Source: Brevundimonas sp. UBA6550
Lineage (GTDB): Bacteria > Pseudomonadota > Alphaproteobacteria > Caulobacterales > Caulobacteraceae
Reading direction: 5' to 3'
Assembly: GCF_002434505.1 (NCBI RefSeq)
Contig: NZ_DJKE01000012.1
Coordinates: 62,001 to 126,000, forward strand
Length of the DNA stretch: 64,000 nt
The notes below the pieces were generated by a model that searched no databases, was not told the origin of the DNA, and saw only the letters and a program-made list of their open reading frames with translations. Position 1 is the first letter of the stretch; the number at the start of each line of letters is the position of its first letter. The translations under genes were made by a program, and so were the position numbers. Positions 52,687 to 61,930 of the stretch are shown one piece after another.

Positions 52687-53510
52687 TAGCGCCCGCCGCG
52701 AACGGGACGCAGCGACGAGATGTTGTCGTTGAAGCCGCCGGTCAGGAAGCGGACGTCGCCTTCGACGACGCGGCAGCGGCCCCGGAACTCGGCGTCGGTG
52801 CAGACTTCCCAGCGGCCTTGGACGCGCATCGAGCTGATGCGGTCGTTGAACGGGGTGCGGCCCAGGTTGCGGTCCTCGCTGGTGAACTCGCGCGAGGCGC
52901 CGCGGAAGTTGGCGTCGTCATAGACGGTGATCGAGGACCGACCCCAGCCGCCGCCATTGCCGCCGCTCCATCCCCCTTCGCCTTCCCACTGGCCTCGCAC
53001 CGGGCCGCAGACCAACAGACCATTTTCGTTGGCGATGTCGAAGCGGCCGCAGCGGCTGTAGTCCAACGAGCTGGCGCGACGATCCCGACCGCCGCCCTCG
53101 CAACGGGCAAACAGGCGACCGTCGCGCACCGAGGCGTCCGTGCAGCTTTGGCGATAACTGCCCTGGGGCGCGCGGCCGGCCCCACCGCCCCAGTCTGGAC
53201 CGCCGTTGCCAGGGCCCCAGCCGCCGCCGGGACGGCCGGGCTGGCTGTCCTCATAGTCGCCACGGAAACGCCCGCAGACCAGCAGGCCGTTGTCGTTGTT
53301 GATCTCCTCGCCGCCGCAGCGGTTCAGCTCGATCGACGTGCCGCGCATCTGGCCGCGCGTATCGCGGCAGTCGGCATAGAGACGACCGCGATTCACATAG
53401 GCTTCCGAACACGACTGGGCATAGCCGCCGCGCGGGGCGACGCGCTGCTGCGCATAGTCCTGGCCCGAGGCCATCGCTGCAGCCAGAGCCGCGCCAAGCA
53501 GAATGGACAT
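52683..53510 (-). CDS. Secreted protein with CVNH-like and crystallin-like domains
   Basis: 275 residues with a signal peptide (ending AAAMASG) and an AGGAG ribosome site. Two cyanovirin-like repeats follow: YAQSCSEAYVNRGRLYADCR with LNRCGGEEINNDNGLLVCGR, and YRQSCTDASVRDGRLFARCE with LDYSRCGRFDIANENGLLVC, each with four cysteines. A Gly/Trp-rich linker leads to a C-terminal part like a beta-gamma crystallin (ITVYDDANFRGASREFTSED). It probably binds carbohydrate in the envelope or outside the cell. The precise role is unknown. Confidence 0.75.
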   Translation of the reverse strand: MSILLGAALAAAMASGQDYAQQRVAPRGGYAQSCSEAYVNRGRLYADCRDTRGQMRGTSIELNRCGGEEINNDNGLLVCGRFRGDYEDSQPGRPGGGWGPGNGGPDWGGGAGRAPQGSYRQSCTDASVRDGRLFARCEGGGRDRRASSLDYSRCGRFDIANENGLLVCGPVRGQWEGEGGWSGGNGGGWGRSSITVYDDANFRGASREFTSEDRNLGRTPFNDRISSMRVQGRWEVCTDAEFRGRCRVVEGDVRFLTGGFNDNISSLRPVRGGRY

Positions 53511-53642
53511 GGTGGTTCTCCTCTCCCGAAGCTGAAAAGCTTCACTACCGCAAGGGTTGCATCGGACGGATGAACCGTTGCTGTATGCGATTGTCGGTCG
53601 GCGTTTTCTTTTCGCGCGAATGGGCCTATATCGGCATCATAC

Positions 53643-53666
53643 GCGCCCGGTCGAAAGGCCGGGCGC
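53643..53666 (+). other. Hairpin in the leader of trcR
   Basis: GCGCCCGG pairs perfectly with CCGGGCGC around an eight-base loop, 63 bases before the trcR start. No T-run follows, so it may affect RNA stability or be a weak terminator. Confidence 0.35.
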
Positions 53667-53729
53667 CGTCGTATCCAACGCCAGCCGAAGTCCCATTCGG
53701 CGGCTCAACAACACCGGGACGAACGCCCC

Positions 53730-54395
53730 ATGAGCGACATTCTGATGCCCAAGGCCACCGCGGTCTGGCTGGTCGACAACACCTCCCTCAGCTTCGAGCA
53801 GATCGCCGATTTCTGCGGCCTGCACCCGCTGGAAGTCCGCGGCATCGCCGACGGCGACGTGGCGCGCGACATTCGCGGCGTCGATCCCGTGACCGGCGGC
53901 CAGCTGACACGCGAAGAGCTGGACAAGGCGCAAGGCGACGAAAACTATCGGATGAAGGCCATCGTCAGCCGTCACGCCGAACTGCTGAAATCGGCCAAGC
54001 CGGCGCCGAAATACACCCCCGTCTCGCGTCGCCAGGACCGCCCGGACGCCATCGCCTGGTTCGTGCGCAATCACCCCGAGGTGACCGACGCCCAGATCGC
54101 CAAGATGCTGGGCACCACCAAGTCCACCATCGAGAGCGTGCGCAACCGCACCCACTGGAACTCGGCCAACATCAAGCCGGTCGACCCGGTGACCCTGGGC
54201 CTGGTCGGCCAGCTGGCCCTGGACGAGATCGTCAAGAAGGCCGCCGACAAGAAGGCCAAGGACGACCTGAAGAAGGGCGGCGGCACCATCCAGCCCGTCG
54301 AGGAAGTGGAGGCCGAGCCCGAATTCGTCCCCGAGGCCCGCCAGCGCCCCAGCGCCGAACCGACCGCAGAGTCGGTGTTTGGCTCCAAGGACTAA
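53730..54395 (+). CDS. trcR: TrcR-type cell-cycle transcriptional regulator (DUF1013)
   Basis: 221 residues. The start MSDILMPKATAVWLVDNTSL and FEQIADFCGLHPLEVRGIAD are the DUF1013 signature, with a second conserved block RRQDRPDAIAWFVRNHPEVT and DAQIAKMLGTTKSTIESVRN, which looks like a helix-turn-helix. TrcR is an alphaproteobacterial regulator needed in the Caulobacter cell cycle. The last 50 residues are acidic and low-complexity. A strong terminator follows. Confidence 0.88.
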   Translation: MSDILMPKATAVWLVDNTSLSFEQIADFCGLHPLEVRGIADGDVARDIRGVDPVTGGQLTREELDKAQGDENYRMKAIVSRHAELLKSAKPAPKYTPVSRRQDRPDAIAWFVRNHPEVTDAQIAKMLGTTKSTIESVRNRTHWNSANIKPVDPVTLGLVGQLALDEIVKKAADKKAKDDLKKGGGTIQPVEEVEAEPEFVPEARQRPSAEPTAESVFGSKD

Positions 54396-54439
54396 AACAA
54401 GGTCTCCTCCCCACTTCGTAGGGAGGAGACATAACGAAA

Positions 54440-54469
54440 ACGGCCCCGGAGAGCGATCTCCGGGGCCGT
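54440..54469. terminator. Strong bidirectional terminator
   Basis: A perfect 13-base stem, ACGGCCCCGGAGA/TCTCCGGGGCCGT, with a GCGA loop, lies between two convergent genes. It is flanked by ACGAAAA and CGTCGTTTT, so it can end transcription both ways. Confidence 0.9.
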
Positions 54470-54496
54470 CGTCGTTTTGGGAAGCCTGACGCCGCG

Positions 54497-54670
54497 TTAG
54501 TGAGCGCGGGCCTCCAGACTGGTGATCTCTTCCTTGAGCCGAAGCTTCCTCTGCTTCAGCTCCCTGACGTGCAACGTGTCCACGGACGGCCGGGCGAGTT
54601 CCTTCTGGATCGTCTGATCCAGATTGCGATGACGGTTACCCAGTTCGCGAATACGAGCCTCGATGGTCAT
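54497..54670 (-). CDS. DUF465 (YdcH-like) small coiled protein
   Basis: 57 residues from the ATG at 54670, with GAGGAGG nine bases upstream on the minus strand. It reads MTIEARIRELGNRHRNLDQT, then LHVRELKQRKLRLKEEITSL, the two-helix DUF465 pattern. It converges with trcR. Function unknown; such proteins are short helical hairpins. A second member lies at 55888. Confidence 0.85.
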   Translation of the reverse strand: MTIEARIRELGNRHRNLDQTIQKELARPSVDTLHVRELKQRKLRLKEEITSLEARAH

Positions 54671-54786
54671 GGCTTGCGCCTCCTCAGGTTAGGGACCAGT
54701 AGAGTGAGCGCCCGGTTTGGCAGGCTGTGGAATCACATTCCGGTGACAGCCCGCTTCGTCGGACAGGTTGGAGGCTGACCGCAAAA

Positions 54787-55386
54787 ATGGTCGATGATGT
54801 GAACGGAGCCATACGGAACCTGCCCGCGCGGATGGTGGTCGGAATTTCAGGAGCTTCCGGCGCGATCTATGGCGCGCGGACGCTGGATGCGCTGAACGAC
54901 CTGGGCGTGGAGAGCCATCTGGTGGTGACCAAGGCCGCCCTGCTCACATTGTCGCAGGAAACCGATCTGACGCCGGATGCGCTGACGGCCAAGGCGTCCG
55001 TGGTTCACAAGCTGGCCGATGTGGGCGCGACCATCGCCTCCGGCTCCTTTCGCACCCTGGGCATGATCGTCGCCCCCTGTTCGGTCAGGACGATGGGCGA
55101 GATCGCGACGGGCGTGACCTCCACCCTGTTGACGCGCGCGGCGGACGTCACTTTGAAGGAACGGCGCCCGCTGGTCTTGATGGTGCGGGAAACGCCGTTC
55201 CACCTGGGCCACCTGCGCACCATGACGGCCCTGACCGAGATGGGCGCCGTCATCGCCCCGCCCCTGCCTGCCCTCTACGCCCGACCCGCCTCGATCCAGG
55301 AGATGGTCGACCAGTCGGTGGGCCGCGCGCTGGACCTGTTCGGCCTGGATTGGGACGCCGTGCGGCGCTGGAAGGGTCTGAGCTGA
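54787..55386 (+). CDS. ubiX: Flavin prenyltransferase UbiX
   Basis: 199 residues from the ATG at 54787. The FMN-binding start VVGISGASGAIYGARTLDAL, the APCSVRTMGEIATGVTSTLL block and the LMVRETPFHLGHLRTMTALT block are the UbiX hallmarks. It makes prenylated FMN for UbiD decarboxylases in ubiquinone synthesis. It is coupled to the next gene (TGATG). Confidence 0.95.
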   Translation: MVDDVNGAIRNLPARMVVGISGASGAIYGARTLDALNDLGVESHLVVTKAALLTLSQETDLTPDALTAKASVVHKLADVGATIASGSFRTLGMIVAPCSVRTMGEIATGVTSTLLTRAADVTLKERRPLVLMVRETPFHLGHLRTMTALTEMGAVIAPPLPALYARPASIQEMVDQSVGRALDLFGLDWDAVRRWKGLS

Positions 55387-55850
55387 TGGGATTGTGGGAT
55401 TGGGCCGTCGCCGCCTATGGCGCGCCGGGCGTTTCCGACGCCTGTCTGGCGCTGCAGGACAATCACGAACAGAACGTGCCGCTGCTGCTGTGGTCGGCCT
55501 GGGCCGCCGCGACGGGGCGTCGGCCGGACGAGGAAACCCTAGAGGCCGCCTGCGACACCGCCCGCGCCTGGGACGGGGTGGTGGTGACGCCGCTGCGAGC
55601 CATGCGCCGCATCCTGAAGGCGCCCGTGCCCGACATCGACGACGGGCCGCGCGAGACGATCCGCAACCGCGTCAAGGCGCTGGAGCTTGAGGCCGAACGC
55701 CATCTTCTGCAGGCGCTGGAGGCGCTGGCGCCCGAGCCCAGCGCCCCGCCCCGCCCCGCCATCGACGGCCTGGCCGCCACGGCCAGGATCTGGGCTTCCG
55801 TCACCCCTCGCCCGGCGCTGATCCGCCTGGCCGACGCCCTTCCGGCCTGA
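55386..55850 (+). CDS. TIGR02444-like protein
   Basis: 154 residues from the ATG at 55386 that overlaps the ubiX stop. It starts LWDWAVAAYGAPGVSDACLA and has QDNHEQNVPLLLWSAWAAAT, typical of the TIGR02444 family found in alpha- and gammaproteobacteria. Function unknown. Translational coupling with ubiX suggests a link with quinone or decarboxylase metabolism, but this is only position. Confidence 0.8.
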   Translation: MGLWDWAVAAYGAPGVSDACLALQDNHEQNVPLLLWSAWAAATGRRPDEETLEAACDTARAWDGVVVTPLRAMRRILKAPVPDIDDGPRETIRNRVKALELEAERHLLQALEALAPEPSAPPRPAIDGLAATARIWASVTPRPALIRLADALPA

Positions 55851-55887
55851 AGCCGGCGTCGCTATAAGCGCCTTCGGGGACCAGACG

Positions 55888-56112
55888 ATGAACGACGACC
55901 TGCCTGACATCAGCGAAGAAGAAGCGGCCCTGCACGCCCGCGTCAAACTGCTGCGCCAGGAGCACGCCGACCTGGACGCCTCCATCGACGCGCTCAGCCA
56001 GGCGGCGGTGCCCGACCAGCTGATGATCGCCCGGCTGAAGCGAAAGAAGCTGGCTCTAAAGGATGAGATCGTGAAGATCGAGGACGTCATACTGCCCGAC
56101 ATCATCGCCTGA
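55888..56112 (+). CDS. Second DUF465 (YdcH-like) small protein
   Basis: 74 residues: an acidic start (MNDDLPDISEEEAALHARVK), then two helices with LRQEHADLDASIDALSQAAV and MIARLKRKKLALKDEIVKIE, the DUF465 pattern. It is a distant paralogue of the gene at 54497, from which it is separated only by ubiX and the TIGR02444-like gene. Function unknown. Confidence 0.85.
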   Translation: MNDDLPDISEEEAALHARVKLLRQEHADLDASIDALSQAAVPDQLMIARLKRKKLALKDEIVKIEDVILPDIIA

Positions 56113-56276
56113 ACGTCGCTGCGGCCCGGTTCCGCCCTGCGACCATCCGCCGCCCGGACCAGGCCCCAAAGTCGCCCCAGCCCCCGGGCATAAGCCGCCC
56201 TTCCACGGAACGCCGTGCGTCATCGAACGCCGCGTCCCTTCATTCCAGAGCGTAAAGACGCTGGAGACGCCGCCGA

Positions 56277-56915
56277 ATGCGACGCCTGCTGACCGACGCG
56301 CCGATGGCGCGCTGCAAGACCCTTTTGATCCACTCCGGCCAGACGGCCGCCTTCGCCGCCGTGGCCGTCCTCGCCGCCGCCGCAGCCCCCAACGTCGCCC
56401 CCGCGCCCGACCGCACGCCGACGCCCGTCGCCGCCCCCGTGGCCCCGCCGATCAAGGCCGAGGCCGAAAAGGCCGGGCCGGTCACGCGCCAGATCGTCTT
56501 CACCGCCCCGGTGCGCGGCTATGCGATCAACTCGGTCTTCGGCCTGCGCAAACTGGCCATCGAGGCCAAGGCCCGCGCGCACAAGGGTGTGGACATCGCC
56601 GCCCCCCAGGGCACCAGCGTCTTCACCGCCGCAGAGGGCCAGGTGCTGCGCACCGGCTATGACGCCGGCGGCTACGGCAACTTCATCGAGGTGCGCCACC
56701 CCAATGGCATGACCACCCTCTATGGCCACCTCAGCCGCATCGACGTGGCCAGCGGCGACCGCCTGGCGCCCGCGCAGCGTATCGGCCTGGTCGGCTCCAC
56801 CGGCTACTCCACCGGCCCCCACCTGCATTTCGAGGTCCGTCGCGACGGCGCCCAGGTCAATCCGACCAAGGTCATGGACCGCCACTTCGAGATCGCCGTC
56901 AAACCCAAGGCCTGA
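56277..56915 (+). CDS. M23 family peptidase (LytM-like)
   Basis: 212 residues. A signal or membrane anchor near residues 20-40 (TAAFAAVAVLAAAAAP) is followed by a Pro/Ala-rich linker and an M23 domain. Metal and catalytic residues are in KARAHKGVDIAAPQGTSV, TLYGHLSRIDVASGD and TGPHLHFEVRRDG. As all the histidines are present it should cut peptidoglycan, though some relatives only regulate amidases. It stands alone. Confidence 0.85.
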   Translation: MRRLLTDAPMARCKTLLIHSGQTAAFAAVAVLAAAAAPNVAPAPDRTPTPVAAPVAPPIKAEAEKAGPVTRQIVFTAPVRGYAINSVFGLRKLAIEAKARAHKGVDIAAPQGTSVFTAAEGQVLRTGYDAGGYGNFIEVRHPNGMTTLYGHLSRIDVASGDRLAPAQRIGLVGSTGYSTGPHLHFEVRRDGAQVNPTKVMDRHFEIAVKPKA

Positions 56916-56999
56916 CGACCGCTCTTTTCGAAACCGCTTCATGACTGGCGTCCAGGCGGCAACGCCCATAGGCTGACGGCTGGAACATGAGGGGGCGAC

Positions 57000-57947
57000 A
57001 TGGCGGCGTTGACGCTGGACGGCGTAAGCAAGCGGTATGGCGATTTCGACGCCGTGCGCGATCTGAGCTTTCAGGTTCAGAGAGGCTCGATCTGCGGGTT
57101 TCTGGGGCCCAACGGGGCGGGCAAGACCTCGACGTTGCGGATGATCCTGGGGCTTCAGCCGGCGACGTCAGGTTGGATCGAGATCCTGGGCGCCGCAGAC
57201 GGGCGTCAGGTGCGCGACCGGATCGGCTTCCTGCCCGAGGAGCGGGGCCTCTACAAGAAGATGACGCCGGTCGAGGCCATCGCCTTCTTTGGCGCATTGA
57301 AGGGCCTGCCCGCTGCAGAAGGCCGCCGTCGCGCCAAGACCATGCTGGAGCAGCAGGGGCTAGGCGCCGCGCAAAAAAAGAAGATGAAGGAGCTGTCCAA
57401 GGGGATGGCGCAGAAGGTGCAACTGATCGCCTCGGTCGTGCACCAGCCTGAGTTCGTCATCCTGGACGAGCCGTTCTCGGGCCTGGACCCCATGAACCAG
57501 CAGGGGCTGGAGGCCATGATCCGCGACCTGGCGGCCAACGGGGCCACGGTCCTGTTCTCGACCCATGTGATGCAGCACGCCGAGCGACTGTGCGACAAGG
57601 TCGTGCTGCTGGCGCGGGGACGAAAGGCGTTCGAGGGTACGGTCGATCAGGCCAAGGCGACCTCGCCCCGGTTCCTGGATCTGGACGGCGCCATCGACGC
57701 CCAGGCGGCGGCGACCCTGCCTGGCGTGGCGGGGGTCGAAACCATGTCCGAACAGGACGGCGTGCGGCGGCTGAAGATCGCCCTGTCGCCGGGCGCGGCG
57801 GGTCAGGAGACGTTGAAGGCCGCCTTCCTGAACGGCCTTGACGTGCGCGGCTTCGCCTTGAAGGAGCCGACGCTGCACGACGCCTTCATCGGCCTGACCG
57901 GCGACCATCCCGACCAACCCGCCTCGCCGTCGGAGGCGGTCCAATGA
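57000..57947 (+). CDS. ABC transporter ATPase, NatA-like
   Basis: 315 residues, longer than the minimum ATPase by a C-terminal extension of about 80 residues. Walker A is LGPNGAGKTS, the signature is LSKGMAQKVQLIASV (a degenerate LSxGM), and Walker B is FVILDEPFSGLDP. It overlaps the permease gene by four bases (ATGA). Sequence matches NatA/YhaQ-type ATPases of ABC-2 exporters. Cargo unknown. Confidence 0.88.
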   Translation: MAALTLDGVSKRYGDFDAVRDLSFQVQRGSICGFLGPNGAGKTSTLRMILGLQPATSGWIEILGAADGRQVRDRIGFLPEERGLYKKMTPVEAIAFFGALKGLPAAEGRRRAKTMLEQQGLGAAQKKKMKELSKGMAQKVQLIASVVHQPEFVILDEPFSGLDPMNQQGLEAMIRDLAANGATVLFSTHVMQHAERLCDKVVLLARGRKAFEGTVDQAKATSPRFLDLDGAIDAQAAATLPGVAGVETMSEQDGVRRLKIALSPGAAGQETLKAAFLNGLDVRGFALKEPTLHDAFIGLTGDHPDQPASPSEAVQ

Positions 57948-59302
57948 AGCGCACCCTGCTGATCGCGCGCCGCGAATATGTCGCCTACGCCAAGACGGTG
58001 GGGTTCTGGCTGTCGCTGCTGGCCTTTCCGATGTTCGCCGTGCTGGGCGGGGGCATCCCGCTGTTGATCCGTTCGGCCGAGCCGATCAAGACGGTGGCCG
58101 TGATCGAACAGGGCCCCGCCGCGACGGGCCTGGCCGCCACGGTCCGCGACGCCTTGCAGGCCGATCTGAATAAGCAGGGCGAACGGCTGCGCATCGCCGC
58201 CGAGAAGGGCCAAGCCGGCGCCGGGCGCGCCGTGGCCTCGATCAGCGCGCCAAAAATTCGTTTGGTCGCGGCCCCGGCCGCCATCGCCGATGCGACCGGC
58301 CCGGCGCGCGACGCCGCCATCAAGACCGCGCTGGACAAGCAGACGCCCAAGGCCGATCGCCTGGACGCCGTGGTGTTTCTGGACCGCATCGACGGCAAGC
58401 CCGCCGCCCAGGTCTGGACCGCCCGCGCCACCGACAACGACGTGTCCGGCTTCGTCCGCAGCGCCCTGCGCGACGCGCGCCGCAACGAACTGCTGACCGA
58501 GGCGGGCGTGCCCCCGACCTTGGCGACCGAGATCCAGACCTTCCAGCCCGAGGTGAAGGCCTTCTCGCCCAACGCCGCCAGCGGGGCCGAGGTGTCGATG
58601 CGCGACCGCATCCCGTCCTTCGTGGGCCTGGGGGCCGGTTTCCTGCTGTGGTCGCTGGTCATCACCGGCGCCTCCATCCTGCTGAACAGCGTGATGGAGG
58701 AGAAGTCGAACAAGATCCTGGAGGTGCTTTTGTCCTCGGCGTCGGCGACCGAAATTTTGACCGGCAAGGTGCTGGGGGTGGCGCTGCTGACGCTGACGGT
58801 CATGGCGGTGTGGGGCGGGATCGGCGCATCGACCCTGATGTCCGCCTCGCCCGAGGTGGCGGCCAGCATCGGCCAGGCGCTGATGCACGACGGCCTGATC
58901 TTCTATTTCATGGCCTATATGGTCGGCGGATATCTGATGTATGCGGTGCTGTTCGCCGCCATCGGCGCCTTCTGCGAGACGCCGCGCGACGCCCAGACGC
59001 TGATGGGGCCGATCATGATGATCCTGGTGGTGCCGATCCTGGTCATGCAGATGGCCCTGACCAGCCCCGACGCGCCGGTGGTCAAGGTGCTGTCTTGGAT
59101 CCCCTTCTTCACCCCCTTCCTGATGAGCGCGCGGGCGCCCAGCGATCCGCCGCTGATCGAGGTCGTGCTGACCCTGATCGGCATGTTCGCCACGGCCGCC
59201 TTCATGGTCTGGATCGCCGGCCGCGCCTTCCGCGCCGGCGCCCTGTCGGACGTGAAGCTGAGTTGGAAGACATTCGGTCGGGCGGTGACAGGACGGGGGT
59301 GA
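57944..59302 (+). CDS. ABC-2 type permease, NatB-like
   Basis: 452 residues. One N-terminal membrane helix (TVGFWLSLLAFPMFAVLGGG), a large periplasmic part of about 200 residues, then about six C-terminal helices starting from GLGAGFLLWSLVITGASILL. This is the NatB layout. It includes EEKSNKILEVLLSSASATEI, the conserved ABC-2 coupling helix. The pair probably exports sodium or another small substrate; this cannot be told from sequence. The 262 bases after it hold no gene I can name. Confidence 0.88.
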   Translation: MKRTLLIARREYVAYAKTVGFWLSLLAFPMFAVLGGGIPLLIRSAEPIKTVAVIEQGPAATGLAATVRDALQADLNKQGERLRIAAEKGQAGAGRAVASISAPKIRLVAAPAAIADATGPARDAAIKTALDKQTPKADRLDAVVFLDRIDGKPAAQVWTARATDNDVSGFVRSALRDARRNELLTEAGVPPTLATEIQTFQPEVKAFSPNAASGAEVSMRDRIPSFVGLGAGFLLWSLVITGASILLNSVMEEKSNKILEVLLSSASATEILTGKVLGVALLTLTVMAVWGGIGASTLMSASPEVAASIGQALMHDGLIFYFMAYMVGGYLMYAVLFAAIGAFCETPRDAQTLMGPIMMILVVPILVMQMALTSPDAPVVKVLSWIPFFTPFLMSARAPSDPPLIEVVLTLIGMFATAAFMVWIAGRAFRAGALSDVKLSWKTFGRAVTGRG

Positions 59303-59564
59303 GGACCAATCTTCCACCATCCCATAACGAGCCACCTCGACCGTTGTCGTCAGTCTCCATGGGCTGCCCGCGCTTGAGGCCCCGTGCAATGGATTAAGGT
59401 CCTGCCGCCTATTATGCGGACTTGACCTCGGTCGCTCGCCCGGTGCGCAAGCATCAGGCTCATCGCAGCGCCGGTTCGCGCTCGGCCGGAGTAAACTTGA
59501 ACGCATCTCCAGCGGTCGGCGGACATGGCGGCGCCCGCTCCCCGCTGACAGGAGACGCGAGTCG

Positions 59565-61016
59565 TCAGCCCTTCATCCGCCAGGTGGCGCCGTCGGGGCC
59601 GTCCATGACGATGACGTTCAGGGCGTTCAGGCGGTCGCGGATGCGGTCGGCCTCGGGCCAGTCCTTGGCGGCGCGGGCGGCGGCGCGTTGGTCCAGCAGG
59701 GCCTCGACCTCGGCCTTCAGGGCGGGATCGCCGCCTTCGAACCAGGCGTCCGGCGTCAGCGACAGCACGCCGAGCAGCCCGGCCGCTTCCTTCAGGCTCC
59801 AGCGGGCCATGGCGACGTCGTTGATGTCGGCCTCGGCGTCGTTCAGCAGGTCGCGCAAGGCGTTTCCAAGACCGAACAGCTGGGCGACGGCGCCCGGCGT
59901 GTTGAGGTCGTCCTCAAGCGCGTCCAGCACCGGATCCAGGGCGTTCTCGGCCAGTTCCCTCTCGGCCTCGTCCAGCGCGCCCTCGTCGAAGTCGGCCAGG
60001 GCCGCGTCGGCGTCGCGCAGAACGCCGTAAAGACGGTCCAGGTTCTTGCGGCTCTGGTCCAGCAGCCCCTGGTTCCAGTCCAGCGGCTGGCGATAGTGGG
60101 CGCTCAGCAGCGCCCAGCGGACGACCTCGCCCGGCATGGCCTGAACCAGGTCGTGCAGCAGCAGGACGTTGCCGATGGACTTGGACATCTTCTCGGCGTC
60201 CACGGTCAGAAAGCCGTTGTGCATCCAGTAGCGGGCGTATTCGTCGTGCGCCTGATCGCCGTGGGCATGGCCGTGAGCGCAGACGCCTTGCGCGATCTCG
60301 TTCTCGTGGTGGGGGAAGACAAGGTCGATGCCGCCGCCATGGATGTCGATGGGCAGGCCCAGCGTCTTCTCGATCATGGCCGAGCATTCGATATGCCAGC
60401 CGGGACGCCCCTGCCCCCACGGCGACGGCCAGGACGGCTCGTCCGCCTTGGACGGCTTCCACAGGACGAAATCGTGGGGGTTCTTCTTGTAGGGCGCGAC
60501 CTCGACGCGGGCGCCGGCGATCATGTCGTCCAGATTCCGACCCGACAGCGCGCCATAGGATTTATAGGAGGAGACGTCGAACAGGACGTGCCCCTCGGCG
60601 GCATAGGCGCAGCCGGCGTCGACGATGGCCTGAATCTGATCGACGATGGCGGGGATATAGTCGGTGACGTGGGGGGCGATGTCAGGCGGGCTGACGTTCA
60701 GCAGGCCCATGTCGGCCAGATAGGCGGCCTCGTAGCGCGCCGTGACCTCGCCGATCGGCACGCCCTCTCGCGCGGCCTTCTGATTGATCTTGTCGTCCAC
60801 GTCGGTGACGTTGCGGGCGTAGATGACCTTGTCCGCGCCATAGGTCCGGCGCAGCAGCCGCACCAGGACGTCGAACACCACCGGCGGACGCGCATTGCCG
60901 ATATGGGCGTAGTCATAGACCGTGGGGCCGCAGACATAGAGGGTCACACGATCCTTGTTCCGGGGCTCGAACAGGCGCTTTTCACGGCGCAGGGTGTCGT
61001 GGATGTGCAGCGGCAT
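59565..61016 (-). CDS. cysS: Cysteinyl-tRNA synthetase
   Basis: 483 residues from the ATG at 61016 (MPLHIHDTLRREKRLFEP); a longer frame is unrelated. The HIGH motif is in CGPTVYDYAHIGNAR, zinc ligands in the HIECSAM and HHENEIAQ segments, and KMSKS in KMSKSIGNV. It charges tRNA-Cys. Length is normal. It is divergent from folE with about 130 bases between the starts. Confidence 0.96.
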   Translation of the reverse strand: MPLHIHDTLRREKRLFEPRNKDRVTLYVCGPTVYDYAHIGNARPPVVFDVLVRLLRRTYGADKVIYARNVTDVDDKINQKAAREGVPIGEVTARYEAAYLADMGLLNVSPPDIAPHVTDYIPAIVDQIQAIVDAGCAYAAEGHVLFDVSSYKSYGALSGRNLDDMIAGARVEVAPYKKNPHDFVLWKPSKADEPSWPSPWGQGRPGWHIECSAMIEKTLGLPIDIHGGGIDLVFPHHENEIAQGVCAHGHAHGDQAHDEYARYWMHNGFLTVDAEKMSKSIGNVLLLHDLVQAMPGEVVRWALLSAHYRQPLDWNQGLLDQSRKNLDRLYGVLRDADAALADFDEGALDEAERELAENALDPVLDALEDDLNTPGAVAQLFGLGNALRDLLNDAEADINDVAMARWSLKEAAGLLGVLSLTPDAWFEGGDPALKAEVEALLDQRAAARAAKDWPEADRIRDRLNALNVIVMDGPDGATWRMKG

Positions 61017-61146
61017 GGATCGGTCTTTAGCGGGTTTTCTTGCGGGACGCAGGCTCCGTCCCATATAGCGGCCTGATATACAGTCCCGACGGATTGTAGA
61101 AGGTAAACCGGGCCGCCCCGCCCGCCCCGGCCGGAAAATCGAGTTC

Positions 61147-61761
61147 ATGAGCCTTATCCCCGCCAAGCCCGTTCTCGTCGCCGATGCCGCCGTGCAACGC
61201 CCCAGCCGCGAACAGGCGCTGGAGGCGGTGCGGACCCTGATCGCCTGGGCCGGCGACAATCCCGACCGGCCGGGCCTGGTGGATACGCCCAAACGGGTGG
61301 TGGACGCTTACGGCGAATGGTTCGACGGCTATGAGGCCGATGCGGCCAAGGAGCTGAGCCGCACCTTCGAGGACGTGACCGGATACGACGACATGGTCAT
61401 CCTGCGCGACATCGAGGTGGAGAGCCACTGCGAGCACCACATGGCCCCCTTCCTGGGCAAGGCCTATGTCGCCTATCTGCCGGGTGAAAAGGTGGTCGGC
61501 ATCTCCAAGCTGGCGCGGGTGGTCGAGATCTTCGCGCGCAGGCTCCAGAATCAGGAAACCCTGACCAACGACATCATCGACGCCATCGAATCGCATCTGC
61601 AGCCGCGCGGCGTGGCGGTGATGCTGGACGCCGAACACCAGTGCATGACCACCCGCGGGGTGCATCACCGGCACGTTTCGACCATCACCACCCGGTTCAC
61701 CGGCGCCTTCAAGGACGATCCTGCCCTGATGGACCGTTTTCTGAAGCTGGCGAAGGCCTGA
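61147..61761 (+). CDS. folE: GTP cyclohydrolase I
   Basis: 204 residues. The zinc ligands are in VESHCEHHMAPFLGKAYVA and the second cysteine in DAEHQCMTTRGVHH. The GTP-binding block KVVGISKLARVVEIFARRLQ is standard. It makes dihydroneopterin triphosphate, the first step of folate synthesis and also the precursor used by QueD, so it links with queCED earlier in the window. Confidence 0.96.
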   Translation: MSLIPAKPVLVADAAVQRPSREQALEAVRTLIAWAGDNPDRPGLVDTPKRVVDAYGEWFDGYEADAAKELSRTFEDVTGYDDMVILRDIEVESHCEHHMAPFLGKAYVAYLPGEKVVGISKLARVVEIFARRLQNQETLTNDIIDAIESHLQPRGVAVMLDAEHQCMTTRGVHHRHVSTITTRFTGAFKDDPALMDRFLKLAKA

Positions 61762-61930
61762 GACGGGCGGCGGCGGGGGACTGTCGCGTATAATTGACGT
61801 TCGGGAACGCCGGATCGTTTAGAACCGCTTTACAAGCGCGCATCGGGACGCCAAGAACCGAGCAAGCTTTCGGGCGATCCATAGGGAAATGCCGGCGCGG
61901 ATTGCAGCCGGCGAGTAACGGAGACGATGC

